Source of the DNA: JASHPR01 sp963778075
Lineage (GTDB): Bacteria > Actinomycetota > Actinomycetes > Streptosporangiales > Streptosporangiaceae
Length of the DNA: 64,000 nt
Direction of reading: 5' to 3'
NCBI GenBank assembly: GCA_963778075.1
Contig: CAVZTJ010000009.1
Coordinates: 620,001-684,000 of the forward strand
The stretch's first letter is position 1. Each line of letters begins with the position of its first letter. The notes under the pieces were generated by a model that was given only the letters and a program-made list of their open reading frames with translations, did no database searches and was not told the DNA's origin. This document shows positions 1 to 6,891 of the stretch, piece after piece. Position numbers and translations under genes: made by a program.

Positions 1-1
1 C

Positions 2-145
2 CCGGCGGATCGCGCTTTGCTGGTCATCCACGGCGGCCCGGACTGGGATCATAGCTACCTGCGCAAGCCATTGGACCACCTGGCAGGCCGGCACCGGCTG
101 ATCCTGCCCGACCTGCGCGGGTGCGGGCGTTCCACTCGCGGCCTA
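2..145 (+). pseudogene. alpha/beta hydrolase fragment (proline iminopeptidase-like)
   Basis: The frame open from base 2 encodes about 48 residues of an alpha/beta hydrolase. It has the oxyanion-hole motif HGGP followed by a DLRGCGRST strand-turn, as in proline iminopeptidases and related hydrolases. After residues TRGL the similarity stops and the frame runs on as arginine-rich nonsense, antisense to the next gene. The nucleophile elbow, acid and histidine regions are absent, so this is the 5' part of a gene cut off at its 3' side by a deletion or rearrangement. Its start lies before the window, or it begins at the TTG at 17. It is unlikely to be functional. Confidence 0.6.
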
Positions 146-189
146 GTGTCTGGCGACCGGCCCCGTGTTACTCCCCGCCGACGTCGGGT

Positions 190-525
190 TCAGCCGTCGG
201 CGGCGTTCACCACGCAGAACGGGTTCCCCTCGGTGTCGGCGAGCACCACGAAGTTGGCGCCGTCGGGGTACTCCCACTCCACCCGCCGCGCGCCGAGTGC
301 CATCAGCCGCTCGACCTCTGCCTGCTGCTCGGCGGCGTTCGCCACTCGCAGGTCGAGATGCGTCCGGTCGGTCTCGTCCAGGTTCAGGGCAGGGCCGTCG
401 CCGTTCTCCGGGACGAGCGTGAGCGCGCCCTCGTTGCGCGGCGTGTATCCCAGCGCCTTGCCCCAGAACTCCGCTGCCCGGCGGGCGTCCGTCGCGTTGA
501 TGACCACGGTGTCTATCCGTACCAT
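190..525 (-). CDS. VOC-family (glyoxalase/bleomycin-resistance-like) protein
   Basis: This 111-residue protein is about the length of a single VOC module. The N-terminal strand-helix (MVRIDTVVINATD, then AAEFWGKALGY) and the C-terminal strand DTEGNPFCVV are typical of the glyoxalase/dioxygenase fold. In this fold paired beta-alpha-beta-beta-beta units form a metal or ligand pocket. The substrate cannot be told from sequence, and closely similar small VOC proteins are usually annotated only by fold. The ATG at 525 opens directly with the first strand. It lies between the hydrolase remnant and a convergent-looking MFS gene on the same strand, with 54 bases between them. Confidence 0.8.
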   Translation of the reverse strand: MVRIDTVVINATDARRAAEFWGKALGYTPRNEGALTLVPENGDGPALNLDETDRTHLDLRVANAAEQQAEVERLMALGARRVEWEYPDGANFVVLADTEGNPFCVVNAADG

Positions 526-579
526 CGCGCCAGTTTCGCAGGCCGGTACGACACTGCCGCACGTCGTGCCATGCCTCGT

Positions 580-1851
580 TCACGCTCGCGCTCCCAAGGC
601 GGCGCTCTTTGCCTCGGGCCGGGTCTGCTTCCGGCGGTGCGTGACAAGGATCGTGGTGGCTACCAGGCCGGACGCGACGGTTGCCGCCGCCGAGACCAAC
701 AGGACGTGCTGGGCGCCGAACCATGCGGTGAGCGGCCCGCCGAGCGCGGTGCCGAGCGGGGTCGCGAGCAAGGTCAGCGCACCGCGAGCAGCCAGGACCT
801 GGGACAGCAGTTGCGGAGGGCTTTCCCGCTGAAACAAGGTCGCCGACAGGGCCGGGTAGGGCGCGTAGAGCAGGCCACCGGCGGCGAAGCAGGCCAGCGC
901 GGGAACGGGCAGGGCGAGCAGGCCGAGCGGGGCGAGCGCGGCGCCCCAGCCGATGACCGCTGTCATCAGGATCGGCCATACCGGGAGGCGGCGCGTCAGT
1001 CCCGCGACAATGCTGCCTGCGGTGGCGCCGATCCCGAAGACGGCCCAGAACAGGCTGAGCAACGCGGCGCTGCCGTGCAGTGGTCCGGTCACGTATAGCG
1101 GCAGGGCCACCTCGACCGGCCCGTACAGGAAGAAGTAGACCACGGTCAGGGCGAGCAGGCCGGCCAGCGCAGGGCTGCGGGCGATCGCGGCGAACCCCGG
1201 TGCCCGGTCCGGCTGGCCGGCATCCGCGGTTCCGGCGTACCTCGGGTGACCCCGCACCGTGGCTGCCGTGACCGCCAGGATCGCGAAGGACGCGGCGTCG
1301 GCGGCAACCGGCAGCGCAGGCCCGGCAGCCGCCACCGCCAGGCCGGCCAGCAGCGGGCCAATGACGTATGCGGCCATCGAAAATCCTGACAGCAGCGCGT
1401 TCCCGGTCGTGCGGTACTGCGGCGGCAGGTGCTCGGCGACCAACGTGTACTGGCCGGAGATGCCCCAGGCATGCAGCAGCGAAGACGCCGCCAGCAGCGC
1501 CACATACGACCCGGCCCGCAAGGCACCCAGCCCGTACAGCAGCGGGATCATGCTCAGCGTCACCGCACGGAGCGCCGCGTCGGCGGCGACCAGGTGCCGG
1601 CTCGCCAGCCTGCGCAGCGGCCTGGCCAGCAGTACCGCCCCGGCTGCGCCCGGCAGCGTATAGGCGGCGACCGCCACGCCCACCACCAGGCCGCGGTCGG
1701 CGGGCGCGGCGATGCGGATCGCCAGCCACGCCACGCCGACCGCGCTCATCCCGTCGCCGATCGCCGACACCGCGAACACGGGTAGCAGGCGGCGCAGCAC
1801 CGGACTCGCGATGACCGGTGAGACGGTCGCGCGAAACTCGGCGGCGAGCAT
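580..1851 (-). CDS. MFS transporter
   Basis: This is a 423-residue, very hydrophobic protein with about 12 predicted membrane helices, of the major facilitator type often annotated as an actinobacterial drug or macrolide exporter. Signs are the N-terminal helix with AIGDGMSAVGVAWLA, short basic cytoplasmic loops (LARPLRRLASRH) and a central cytoplasmic loop (GHPRYAGTADAGQP) between the two six-helix halves. I chose the ATG at 1851 because AAGGGA stands seven bases upstream; the frame stays open to a TTG at 1875, which has no good ribosome site. The C-terminus is basic. The substrate cannot be inferred, and no regulator is adjacent. Confidence 0.85.
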   Translation of the reverse strand: MLAAEFRATVSPVIASPVLRRLLPVFAVSAIGDGMSAVGVAWLAIRIAAPADRGLVVGVAVAAYTLPGAAGAVLLARPLRRLASRHLVAADAALRAVTLSMIPLLYGLGALRAGSYVALLAASSLLHAWGISGQYTLVAEHLPPQYRTTGNALLSGFSMAAYVIGPLLAGLAVAAAGPALPVAADAASFAILAVTAATVRGHPRYAGTADAGQPDRAPGFAAIARSPALAGLLALTVVYFFLYGPVEVALPLYVTGPLHGSAALLSLFWAVFGIGATAGSIVAGLTRRLPVWPILMTAVIGWGAALAPLGLLALPVPALACFAAGGLLYAPYPALSATLFQRESPPQLLSQVLAARGALTLLATPLGTALGGPLTAWFGAQHVLLVSAAATVASGLVATTILVTHRRKQTRPEAKSAALGARA

Positions 1852-1895
1852 GGGGGTTCCCTTCGTGTCGGCCAAGTGCGGGGGCGGCGGTGTAC

Positions 1896-1983
1896 TCAGC
1901 CCACCGCGGTCTTGATCAGCGCGGTGATCCTGGCCTCCACGTCGGCGGTCGGCTCCGTCAGCGCGTAGTACGTCGGCACATGC
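1896..1983 (-). pseudogene. 3' end of DUF1801 (iron-chaperone-like) gene, split by transposon
   Basis: Read on the minus strand, this short stretch encodes TYYALTEPTADVEARITAL and then a short tail to a stop codon. That is the normal C-terminus of DUF1801 proteins, where it follows a GTMW motif. The matching N-terminal 127 residues lie 3.76 kb away at 5745-6125 and end at GTM. The two halves were one gene before the transposon landed. Reading upstream from here runs straight into transposon end sequence (GQQHVP), not into DUF1801 sequence. Confidence 0.85.
1979..1983. repeat. putative 5-bp target-site duplication, left copy (right copy 5745-5749)
   Basis: CATGC on the left flank and CATGG on the right flank agree in four of five bases. 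Simply removing the element and one copy does not restore the DUF1801 reading frame: one base appears to be missing beside the left copy. The flank has therefore probably changed since insertion. Confidence 0.55.
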
Positions 1984-2010
1984 TGTTGCCCGGCGCTGAA
2001 GATGCCGATG
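1984..2010 (+). repeat. left terminal inverted repeat of the transposon
   Basis: Reads TGTTGCCCGGCGCT followed by GAAGATGCCGATG. It matches the inverted right end at 22 of 27 positions; mismatches fall at positions 6, 7, 15, 17 and 21. A related block, GCCGATGTGGGG, follows at about 2028-2039, like the multiple transposase-binding sites of Tn7-type ends. Confidence 0.85.
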
Positions 2011-2046
2011 AAGGCGGCAATGGTGCTGCCGATGTGGGGATGTGTT

Positions 2047-2078
2047 AAAGCCCCGCAGCTGGGTTGCTGCGGGGCTTT
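2047..2078 (-). terminator. rho-independent terminator of the transposon operon
   Basis: A perfect 13-bp stem (AAAGCCCCGCAGC pairing with GCTGCGGGGCTTT) with a 6-base loop lies 41 bases beyond the stop codon of the ATPase gene. On the minus strand the stem ends in TTT. On the plus strand it ends in TTTT, so it may also block outside transcription entering the element. Confidence 0.85.
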
Positions 2079-2119
2079 TGGTGGGGGTGGTGCCGGTGGT
2101 TGTGGGTGAGGTGCCGGGG

Positions 2120-2932
2120 TTATGTGTCGGTGACTTCGGTGACGGCGGCGCGGGCGGCTTGCTCGTCGACGATGGCTTTGCCGGTGGCGTAGGTGGCGAC
2201 GAGGGCCTGGATGGCGAGGTTGTTGACGGCGCGGGGGTAGCCGCGGGCGGTGGTGTGGATGAGGGCGGTGGCGTCGTCGCTGAACAGGGGGTCGGACCGG
2301 CCGGCGAGCTTGAGGTGGTGGGTGAGGTAGCTGGTGGTCTCGCTGCTGGTCATGGGGGGCATGGTGTAGCGGAGCGCGACGCGTTGCTCGAGCGCGGCCA
2401 GGACGGCGAGTTTCATGGTGCGGCGCAGGGTGGGCTGGCCGACGAGCAGGCAGGCCAGCGGGGAGTCGGCGTCGAGGTTGTGGTTGGTGAGCATTCTTAT
2501 GGTTTCGAGCTGTTCGTAGCGCAGCAGGTGGGCTTCGTCGATGACCAGGATGGGTGTTTTGCCTCGTTCGTCGCGTTCGGCGGCAAGGATGGCGGAGGCT
2601 TGGGCGGTGAGCCGGGATCCGGAGCGGTCGGGCTGGCCGCCGAAGGTGGCGACGATCATCTCGTGCAGGCCGCGGACGCCGATCATCGGGTTGGGCAGGT
2701 AGATGATGGTGTGCCGGGAGGCGTCCAGGCCGGCCAGGACGGTGCGGACGGAGACGGTTTTGCCGGCGCCGACTTCGCCGGTGATGACGCCGATGGCGCG
2801 TTCGGTGATGCACCAGGTGATGCGGGCGACGGCTTCGTTGTGGGCGGTGTGGCGGTGCAGCATGCCGGGGGCCAGGTCGCGGCCGAAGGGCATGCGGGTG
2901 AATCCGTAGTGGGCCTGTAGTTTGTCGATCAT
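2120..2932 (-). CDS. AAA+ ATPase, ExeA/TniB/TnsC-like transposition regulator
   Basis: This 270-residue protein has Walker A GEVGAGKT (residues 52-59) and Walker B ILVIDEAHLL (128-137). A sensor-type region and a C-terminal helical lid with RGYPRAVNNLA are typical of the ExeA/TniB/TnsC branch. In Tn7- and Mu-like elements such ATPases bind DNA as filaments, choose the target and activate the DDE transposase. The N-terminal YGFTRMPFGRDL motif is shared with ExeA-like proteins. The start codon overlaps the stop of the preceding gene by four bases (ATGA), indicating translational coupling. It is the last gene of the transposon operon, with a terminator just downstream. Confidence 0.9.
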   Translation of the reverse strand: MIDKLQAHYGFTRMPFGRDLAPGMLHRHTAHNEAVARITWCITERAIGVITGEVGAGKTVSVRTVLAGLDASRHTIIYLPNPMIGVRGLHEMIVATFGGQPDRSGSRLTAQASAILAAERDERGKTPILVIDEAHLLRYEQLETIRMLTNHNLDADSPLACLLVGQPTLRRTMKLAVLAALEQRVALRYTMPPMTSSETTSYLTHHLKLAGRSDPLFSDDATALIHTTARGYPRAVNNLAIQALVATYATGKAIVDEQAARAAVTEVTDT

Positions 2933-3342
2933 GGCTGGTCCTTGGGGTTGCGGTGGCCGCGGCCGTTGATGAGGGCGAGTTGCTGCCAGGCGGCGTCGAG
3001 GTCGCCGGCCAGGGCGGCGGCGGAGCGGCGGGCGTCGTGGAGGAGGACGCTGGCGGCGTCCACCGACGGGGCAGGGTCTTCGCCGAGGTCGTGGCCGAGC
3101 CGCCCGGCGGCCAGGGCCTGGCCGAGGTAGCGGGTGATCTGGGCCAGGGCCTGCCCGGTGCGGAATGCGGCCAGGGACAGGGCGCCGAGGATGTCGTAGG
3201 CGACGGATGGCTGGCCCAGGCCGTTGTCATGGCGGGTGGCGTGGTTCAGGCCGCGGATCGCTTCGGCGGCGGTGCGGGCCAGGGTGATGATGTCGTTGCT
3301 GGTGAGCTGCTCCAGGTCGGTGATCTGCCGGAAGTCATCCAC
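2929..3342 (-). CDS. small accessory protein of the transposon, function unknown
   Basis: This 137-residue protein is largely helical. It is Ala- and Leu-rich, with stretches such as SNDIITLARTAAEAIRGLN and AAFRTGQALAQITRYLGQAL. I recognise no catalytic motif, zinc ligands or membrane segment. It starts inside the last codons of the transposase gene (8-base overlap) and ends in an ATGA overlap with the ATPase gene, so all three are translated as a coupled block. That position suggests a structural partner of the transposase or ATPase rather than cargo. It is too short and lacks the motifs for TniQ. Real coding capacity is supported by tight coupling on both sides and high third-position GC. 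Confidence 0.7.
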   Translation of the reverse strand: MDDFRQITDLEQLTSNDIITLARTAAEAIRGLNHATRHDNGLGQPSVAYDILGALSLAAFRTGQALAQITRYLGQALAAGRLGHDLGEDPAPSVDAASVLLHDARRSAAALAGDLDAAWQQLALINGRGHRNPKDQP

Positions 3343-4747
3343 GGGAGTCTCCTGTCTCCGGCAGGCCGGCGCTGCCCGCGGCGGCGTCGCCGGATGCGGG
3401 GTTGATGAGGGCGGCGTAGTTGACCGGGCCGGCGGCCTGCCTGTCGTGCTGGCTGTCGATCAGGGCCAGGTAGTCGATGCCGGTGGCGCGGGGAGCGTCA
3501 TCGCCGGGCCGGGTCTCTGGGCGGGCTTTGGGGTGGGCGTGCCGGGTGATGTGGTGCGGGGTTGCCGTGCCGGCGTCCCGCCCGCTGCACCGCACCGACA
3601 GCACGGTGAGGTCGAACGGATCGAAGACGAGCTCGACGCGCCGGCCGGCCAGCGCCGGGTCGGTCTGGTAGCGGTTGCCGTGCATGGACACGGTCGCGGT
3701 CTTGGTCACGGTCCGCCATTCCGACCAGCGGAACGCATCCGCCAGGTCCGGGGCCGCGGGGACGGGGAACGGGCCGCCGGCCTGCCAGCGGGCCAGCGGC
3801 GGCTGACCGGTCTCTGAATGCTCGCGGGCGTGGTAGACGGTCTCGGTCCAGGCGGTGAACAGCCGGTTCAGCTCGGCCAGGTCCTTGACCCGGGCCGTGC
3901 GGGCTTCGGTCAGCTCGGCCAGGAACTGGCCGCGCACGGTGCGGAAGAACCGCTCGATCTTCCCCCGGCCCTGTGGCCGTCCCGGCTGAGAGTGCACCAG
4001 CTTGATGCCCAGCCGGGCGCACGCCCGCAGCAGCCACGCGTCGACGAACGCGCTGCCGTTGTCCACGTAAACGTGCTCGGGGACGCCGCGGGAGGCCAGC
4101 GCCGGGCGCAGCGCGGCGGCCAGCCGGATGGTGTCCTCGGCGAACCCGAACCGGGCGGCCATCACCGCCCGGGAATGATCATCCAGAAAGCAGAACAGGT
4201 ACGTTTTGCGCCCATCTAGCCGGATCGCATGCAGCGCGTCCCCGGTCCAGATCTCATTGGGCCGGTCCGCTTCGAACCGGCCGAACACCGGCGCGGCCTC
4301 GACGGTGACCAGCGCGGTCAGCCCGGTCCGGTGGAACATCCGCTGGATCGTCCGCTCATCGGGCGCCCACCCGGACTGGGCTTTGAGGATCCGCTGCACC
4401 TGCGCGGCGGTCCGGGCCGGGTTCTCCTTCTTCAGCGCTGCCGCCAGCGCCATCACTTCCGGCGGGGTCCGCGGCTGGGACTGCCGCGGGGCCGGCACCA
4501 GCGCGTCGAACCCGCCCTGGCGCCACGACCGGATCCACCGGTCCAGCGTCCACCGGGTCAGCCGCACCATCCGCCCGGACGGGTCGGCGTGCTCGCGGCC
4601 GGCGAGCACCCGCACCATGGCCCCGCGCTGCCGCGAGGTCAGCGCCGGGTCGGCGGCCTCCCGGATCACCATGTACCGGAACAGCCCGATCGCCCGGGCC
4701 CGCTCCAGCCGCACCTGCTCCTCACTTTCAGCCTTGCTCATGCCCAC
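3335..4747 (-). CDS. DDE transposase/integrase (TniA/TnsB/Mu-type)
   Basis: This is a roughly 470-residue transposase with an N-terminal helix-turn-helix region (about residues 35-140), an integrase core, and a beta-rich C-terminal domain of Mu-transposase type. The catalytic triad is visible as TGDAL (Asp168), YVDNGS (Asp227) and KIERFF (Glu263), counting from the internal ATG at 4741. The 35-residue Asp-Glu spacing is classical. I chose the GTG at 4747 because GGAGGAGG lies seven bases upstream; the ATG two codons later is a fair alternative. The longer open frame upstream is low-complexity and not coding. It acts with the downstream ATPase to cut and join the TGTTG ends. The C-terminus carries a disordered tail. 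Confidence 0.93.
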   Translation of the reverse strand: MGMSKAESEEQVRLERARAIGLFRYMVIREAADPALTSRQRGAMVRVLAGREHADPSGRMVRLTRWTLDRWIRSWRQGGFDALVPAPRQSQPRTPPEVMALAAALKKENPARTAAQVQRILKAQSGWAPDERTIQRMFHRTGLTALVTVEAAPVFGRFEADRPNEIWTGDALHAIRLDGRKTYLFCFLDDHSRAVMAARFGFAEDTIRLAAALRPALASRGVPEHVYVDNGSAFVDAWLLRACARLGIKLVHSQPGRPQGRGKIERFFRTVRGQFLAELTEARTARVKDLAELNRLFTAWTETVYHAREHSETGQPPLARWQAGGPFPVPAAPDLADAFRWSEWRTVTKTATVSMHGNRYQTDPALAGRRVELVFDPFDLTVLSVRCSGRDAGTATPHHITRHAHPKARPETRPGDDAPRATGIDYLALIDSQHDRQAAGPVNYAALINPASGDAAAGSAGLPETGDSRG

Positions 4748-4818
4748 CAGGGCACCTCCTCCGGTCAAGGGATAAAGACCGGGAAACGCTCCCAGGCCGG
4801 GCAGCGCCGCATAACGGG

Positions 4819-5418
4819 TCAGTTCGTGTTGCGCCCAGATGGCGGCCAGCCCGGCGCCAGCAGCAGCCCGCCGCTGGCCGCTGACGCCGCCGCCCACACC
4901 GGCACCTCGCCCAGATGCGGCCACCGGGCTGCCACCGCCGCCGCCGCTCCCACGATCGCCGACACCGCCGCGGCCACCGGGCTGGCCGCCCCGGCCGGCA
5001 TCACCGGATCCGGGCCGGTCCGCGCCAGCAGCACCGTGAAGACCACCCGCACCGTCTCCGCCCGCCCCGAAAACCGCCGCAGCCACCCCCGCACCGTCGG
5101 CGCCGCCCGGCCCAGCATCCGCGCGATCTTCCGGTGCCCGCCGCCTCCAGCCGCCGCCTCCAGCGCAGCGCCGATCACCTCACCGGAATCAGCCCGCCGC
5201 GCCAGGCACCACGCCGGCAGCAGCACATGCGTCGCCCCGCACCCCCGGCACCGCGACCTGCGCGGGACCAGCTCCGCATCCGGCCCGCCCAGCACCCGCA
5301 CCCGCCGCGGCCGCGCATTCCCCCACCCGCCCAGCACCCCGCCGCACGACGGGCACGACAGCTCCCCGCCCGCCAGCTGCTGTTCCACCACACCCCGGTC
5401 ACCGTTTACCGTGAGCAC
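4819..5418 (-). CDS. DUF6431-like zinc-finger/helix-turn-helix protein of the transposon
   Basis: This 199-residue protein has two CxxC pairs (Cys22/Cys25 and Cys57/Cys60) that probably hold a zinc ion. They are followed by a helix-turn-helix-like segment (GHRKIARMLGRAAPTVRGWL, about residues 94-113). The C-terminal 70 residues are Ala/Val-rich and could contain one or two membrane helices. This arrangement matches actinobacterial DUF6431 proteins, which I recall being found next to similar transposases. The start is the GTG at 5418, preceded by GGAGG; the long upstream open frame is not coding. It is the first gene of the transposon operon, 71 bases before the transposase. A role in DNA recognition or regulation is likely but unproven. 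Confidence 0.75.
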   Translation of the reverse strand: MLTVNGDRGVVEQQLAGGELSCPSCGGVLGGWGNARPRRVRVLGGPDAELVPRRSRCRGCGATHVLLPAWCLARRADSGEVIGAALEAAAGGGGHRKIARMLGRAAPTVRGWLRRFSGRAETVRVVFTVLLARTGPDPVMPAGAASPVAAAVSAIVGAAAAVAARWPHLGEVPVWAAASAASGGLLLAPGWPPSGRNTN

Positions 5419-5717
5419 GACGCCTCCGAGCGTCAACCCAGCGGCCCTCCCGTCTCCGGTGCCAAACGAAGAAGCGGGAGGGCCGCACCCATCACCGACG
5501 TGATCACCGTGCCGTCGCACACGAAAAAGGACAACCCTCAAGACCGTCCCGGCACCGCCTGCACCGTCAGCAACACGACCTGCCCGCTGCACGCTGAAGA
5601 CAAGCGACCCCCCCGGACACCGGCCATCGGCACGGTGCCGCCGCCAACGAAACGACCACCACCCCCGGCCACCCGGCACCCCGCACCGGCATCCCCAGCG
5701 CCGCCGAAGTCACCCCA
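5419..5717. other. non-coding right-end region of the transposon
   Basis: About 300 bases between the first transposon gene and the right inverted repeat. I see no credible gene. It presumably holds the operon promoter and subterminal transposase-binding sites; the only clear motif is CCGATGTGGGG at the inner edge of the terminal repeat. The C-rich composition differs somewhat from the surroundings. Confidence 0.5.
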
Positions 5718-5744
5718 CATCGGAATCCTGAGCGCCGTTCAACA
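5718..5744 (-). repeat. right terminal inverted repeat of the transposon
   Basis: Read inward on the minus strand: TGTTGAACGGCGCT then CAGGATTCCGATG, continuing into TGGGG. The CCGATGTGGGG core recurs near the left end at about 2029-2039. Confidence 0.85.
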
Positions 5745-6125
5745 CATGGTGCCTTCGTCGAGGTTCGCCTTGTCGCTGAAACCGAGCATCGCGTACCTGC
5801 TCTTGAACTTCTGCGCGCTCTGGAAGAAGCAGACGACGTTGCCGTCTTTGGCATACGCGGGCATCCCGTACCAGGTCCTCGGCGAAAGGCCGGGCGCAGT
5901 GGCCTGGACGATGGCATGGACCCGCTCGGCCAGGGCGCGATCCTGCCCCGTCATCTCCGCGATCTTCGCGAGCACGTCGCCTTCCCCGTCCGCCTTGCCG
6001 CGGCGCGGAGCCGCCTTGAGCTCCTGGGCGCGTGCCCGCATCGCGGCTCGTTCCTCGTCGGTGAATCCCTCGAACGTCTGGCCGGGCGCGGGTTTGGCGG
6101 GCTTGCGCTTGTCCTTCACGTCCAT
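5745..6125 (-). pseudogene. DUF1801 (iron-chaperone/YdhG-like) gene, 5' part, interrupted
   Basis: The intact N-terminal 127 codons of a DUF1801 protein, with the family features SPRTWYGMPAY, VVCFFQSAQKFKSRYAMLGF and DKANLDEGTM. The protein should continue with WPTSYAL-like sequence, but the frame enters the transposon end (one Cys codon and a stop). The missing C-terminus lies at 1896-1983. DUF1801 proteins have a frataxin-like fold; some are described as intracellular iron chaperones. The ATG at 6125 has GGAGG eight bases upstream. The truncated protein lacks only about 25 C-terminal residues, so residual activity cannot be excluded. It is divergent from the HxlR regulator and may share its operator. 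Confidence 0.88.
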
Positions 6126-6150
6126 CTCAGTTCCTCCTTCAGAAGCGATG

Positions 6151-6165
6151 CTCCTAAGTTAGGAG
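6151..6165. promoter_or_regulatory. palindromic operator between DUF1801 and HxlR genes
   Basis: CTCCTAA-G-TTAGGAG is a perfect 7+1+7 inverted repeat in the 82-base divergent region. A further half-site TAGGAG lies at 6201-6206, beside the regulator's start codon. A dyad of this size in the shared promoter suits a winged-helix dimer such as the neighbouring HxlR protein. Confidence 0.6.
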
Positions 6166-6172
6166 TTAAACT

Positions 6173-6201
6173 TTGAGATGTCAACCCGTAAGTGCTATGC
6201 T
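6173..6201 (+). promoter_or_regulatory. sigma-70-type promoter of the HxlR gene (leaderless transcript)
   Basis: TTGAGA (6173-6178), a 17-base spacer and TATGCT (6196-6201). The GTG start at 6208 is only seven bases beyond the -10 box, where transcription should begin, so the mRNA is probably leaderless. AGGAG sits just one base before the GTG, too close to serve as a ribosome site. Confidence 0.65.
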
Positions 6202-6207
6202 AGGAGC

Positions 6208-6891
6208 GTGAACCGGAGTTATGGCGACCAGTGCGGGGTGGCACGCAGCCTCGACGTCATCGGCGAGCGGTGGGCGCTGCTGATCATTCGCGAGCTTCTG
6301 CTGGGTCCCAAGCGCTTCAACGATCTGCTGGCCGGGCTGCCCGGGGCCAGCCCGAACGTGATCAGCCAGCGGCTGCGCGAGCTGACCGGCAGCGGCGTCG
6401 TCCGCCACCGCGACCTAGGCCCCCCCGCCCGGGTCGGCGTCTACGAACTGACCGGCTGGGGGCGCGAGCTCGAGCCCGTCATTGTGCATCTCGGCCAGTG
6501 GGGAACCCAGGCCCCGCTGCCGGAGGACGCGGGGTGGAGCCTGGACTCCCTGCTGATCGCGCTGCAGGCGGCCGCCGACCCGATGGCCGTGAACGGCCGG
6601 TACGAACTGAGGGTCCGCAACGATGTCTTCACGGTGGACGGCACCTCCGGCTCCGTCCGGGTGCGGCGCGGGACCGCCGAGCAGCCCGGCGCCATGCTGT
6701 CCACCGACGCCGACACCTTCCACGCCGTGACACTCGGCATCCGCTCCATCCCGAGCGCCACCGAGTCCGGCGACCTGCGCTTGGACGGCGACCCGAAGGC
6801 CATCGGCGGCCTCACCAGCCTGCTGCAGTCCCTGACCCGCTCACCACAACCAGGGGACGGCCAGGTGGGCGCGGCTACCCGCGGAAGGTGA
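6208..6891 (+). CDS. HxlR-family winged-helix transcriptional regulator with SCP2-like C-terminal domain
   Basis: This 227-residue protein has the HxlR hallmark at its N-terminus: a cysteine in YGDQCGVARSLDVIGERW followed by LLIIRELLLGPKRFNDL and a winged helix (NVISQRLRELTGSGVV). The C-terminal half (about 115-215) resembles SCP2/sterol-carrier-like domains seen in longer actinobacterial HxlR proteins, which may bind a hydrophobic ligand. I take the GTG at 6208 as start because the promoter's -10 box ends at 6201. An in-frame ATG at 6178 lies inside the -35 box. It is divergent from the disrupted DUF1801 gene with a palindrome between them. Its 3' end overlaps the convergent methyltransferase gene by 17 bases. 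Confidence 0.87.
   Translation: MNRSYGDQCGVARSLDVIGERWALLIIRELLLGPKRFNDLLAGLPGASPNVISQRLRELTGSGVVRHRDLGPPARVGVYELTGWGRELEPVIVHLGQWGTQAPLPEDAGWSLDSLLIALQAAADPMAVNGRYELRVRNDVFTVDGTSGSVRVRRGTAEQPGAMLSTDADTFHAVTLGIRSIPSATESGDLRLDGDPKAIGGLTSLLQSLTRSPQPGDGQVGAATRGR

Larger units (their letters stand above)
1984..5744 (-). mobile_element. Tn7/Mu-like DDE transposon of 3,761 bp (transposase, AAA+ ATPase, two accessory genes)
   Basis: The element is delimited by imperfect 27-base terminal inverted repeats that begin TGTTG (22 of 27 positions match) and by a short imperfect target duplication (CATGC left, CATGG right). It carries four co-directional genes on the minus strand: a DUF6431-like zinc-finger protein, a DDE transposase with N-terminal helix-turn-helix, a 137-residue unknown, and an ExeA/TniB-like ATPase. 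A strong hairpin ends the operon just inside the left end. Transposase plus AAA+ ATPase and TGT-type ends are the hallmarks of the Tn552/Tn5053/Tn7 superfamily. No resolvase or cargo gene is present. It disrupts a DUF1801 gene, which independently fixes its boundaries. Confidence 0.85.

Noticed and set aside
2042..2920. 292-codon plus-strand frame opposite the transposon ATPase
   Set aside because: It is Gly/Val-rich shadow sequence of the ATPase, whose Walker motifs are on the minus strand.
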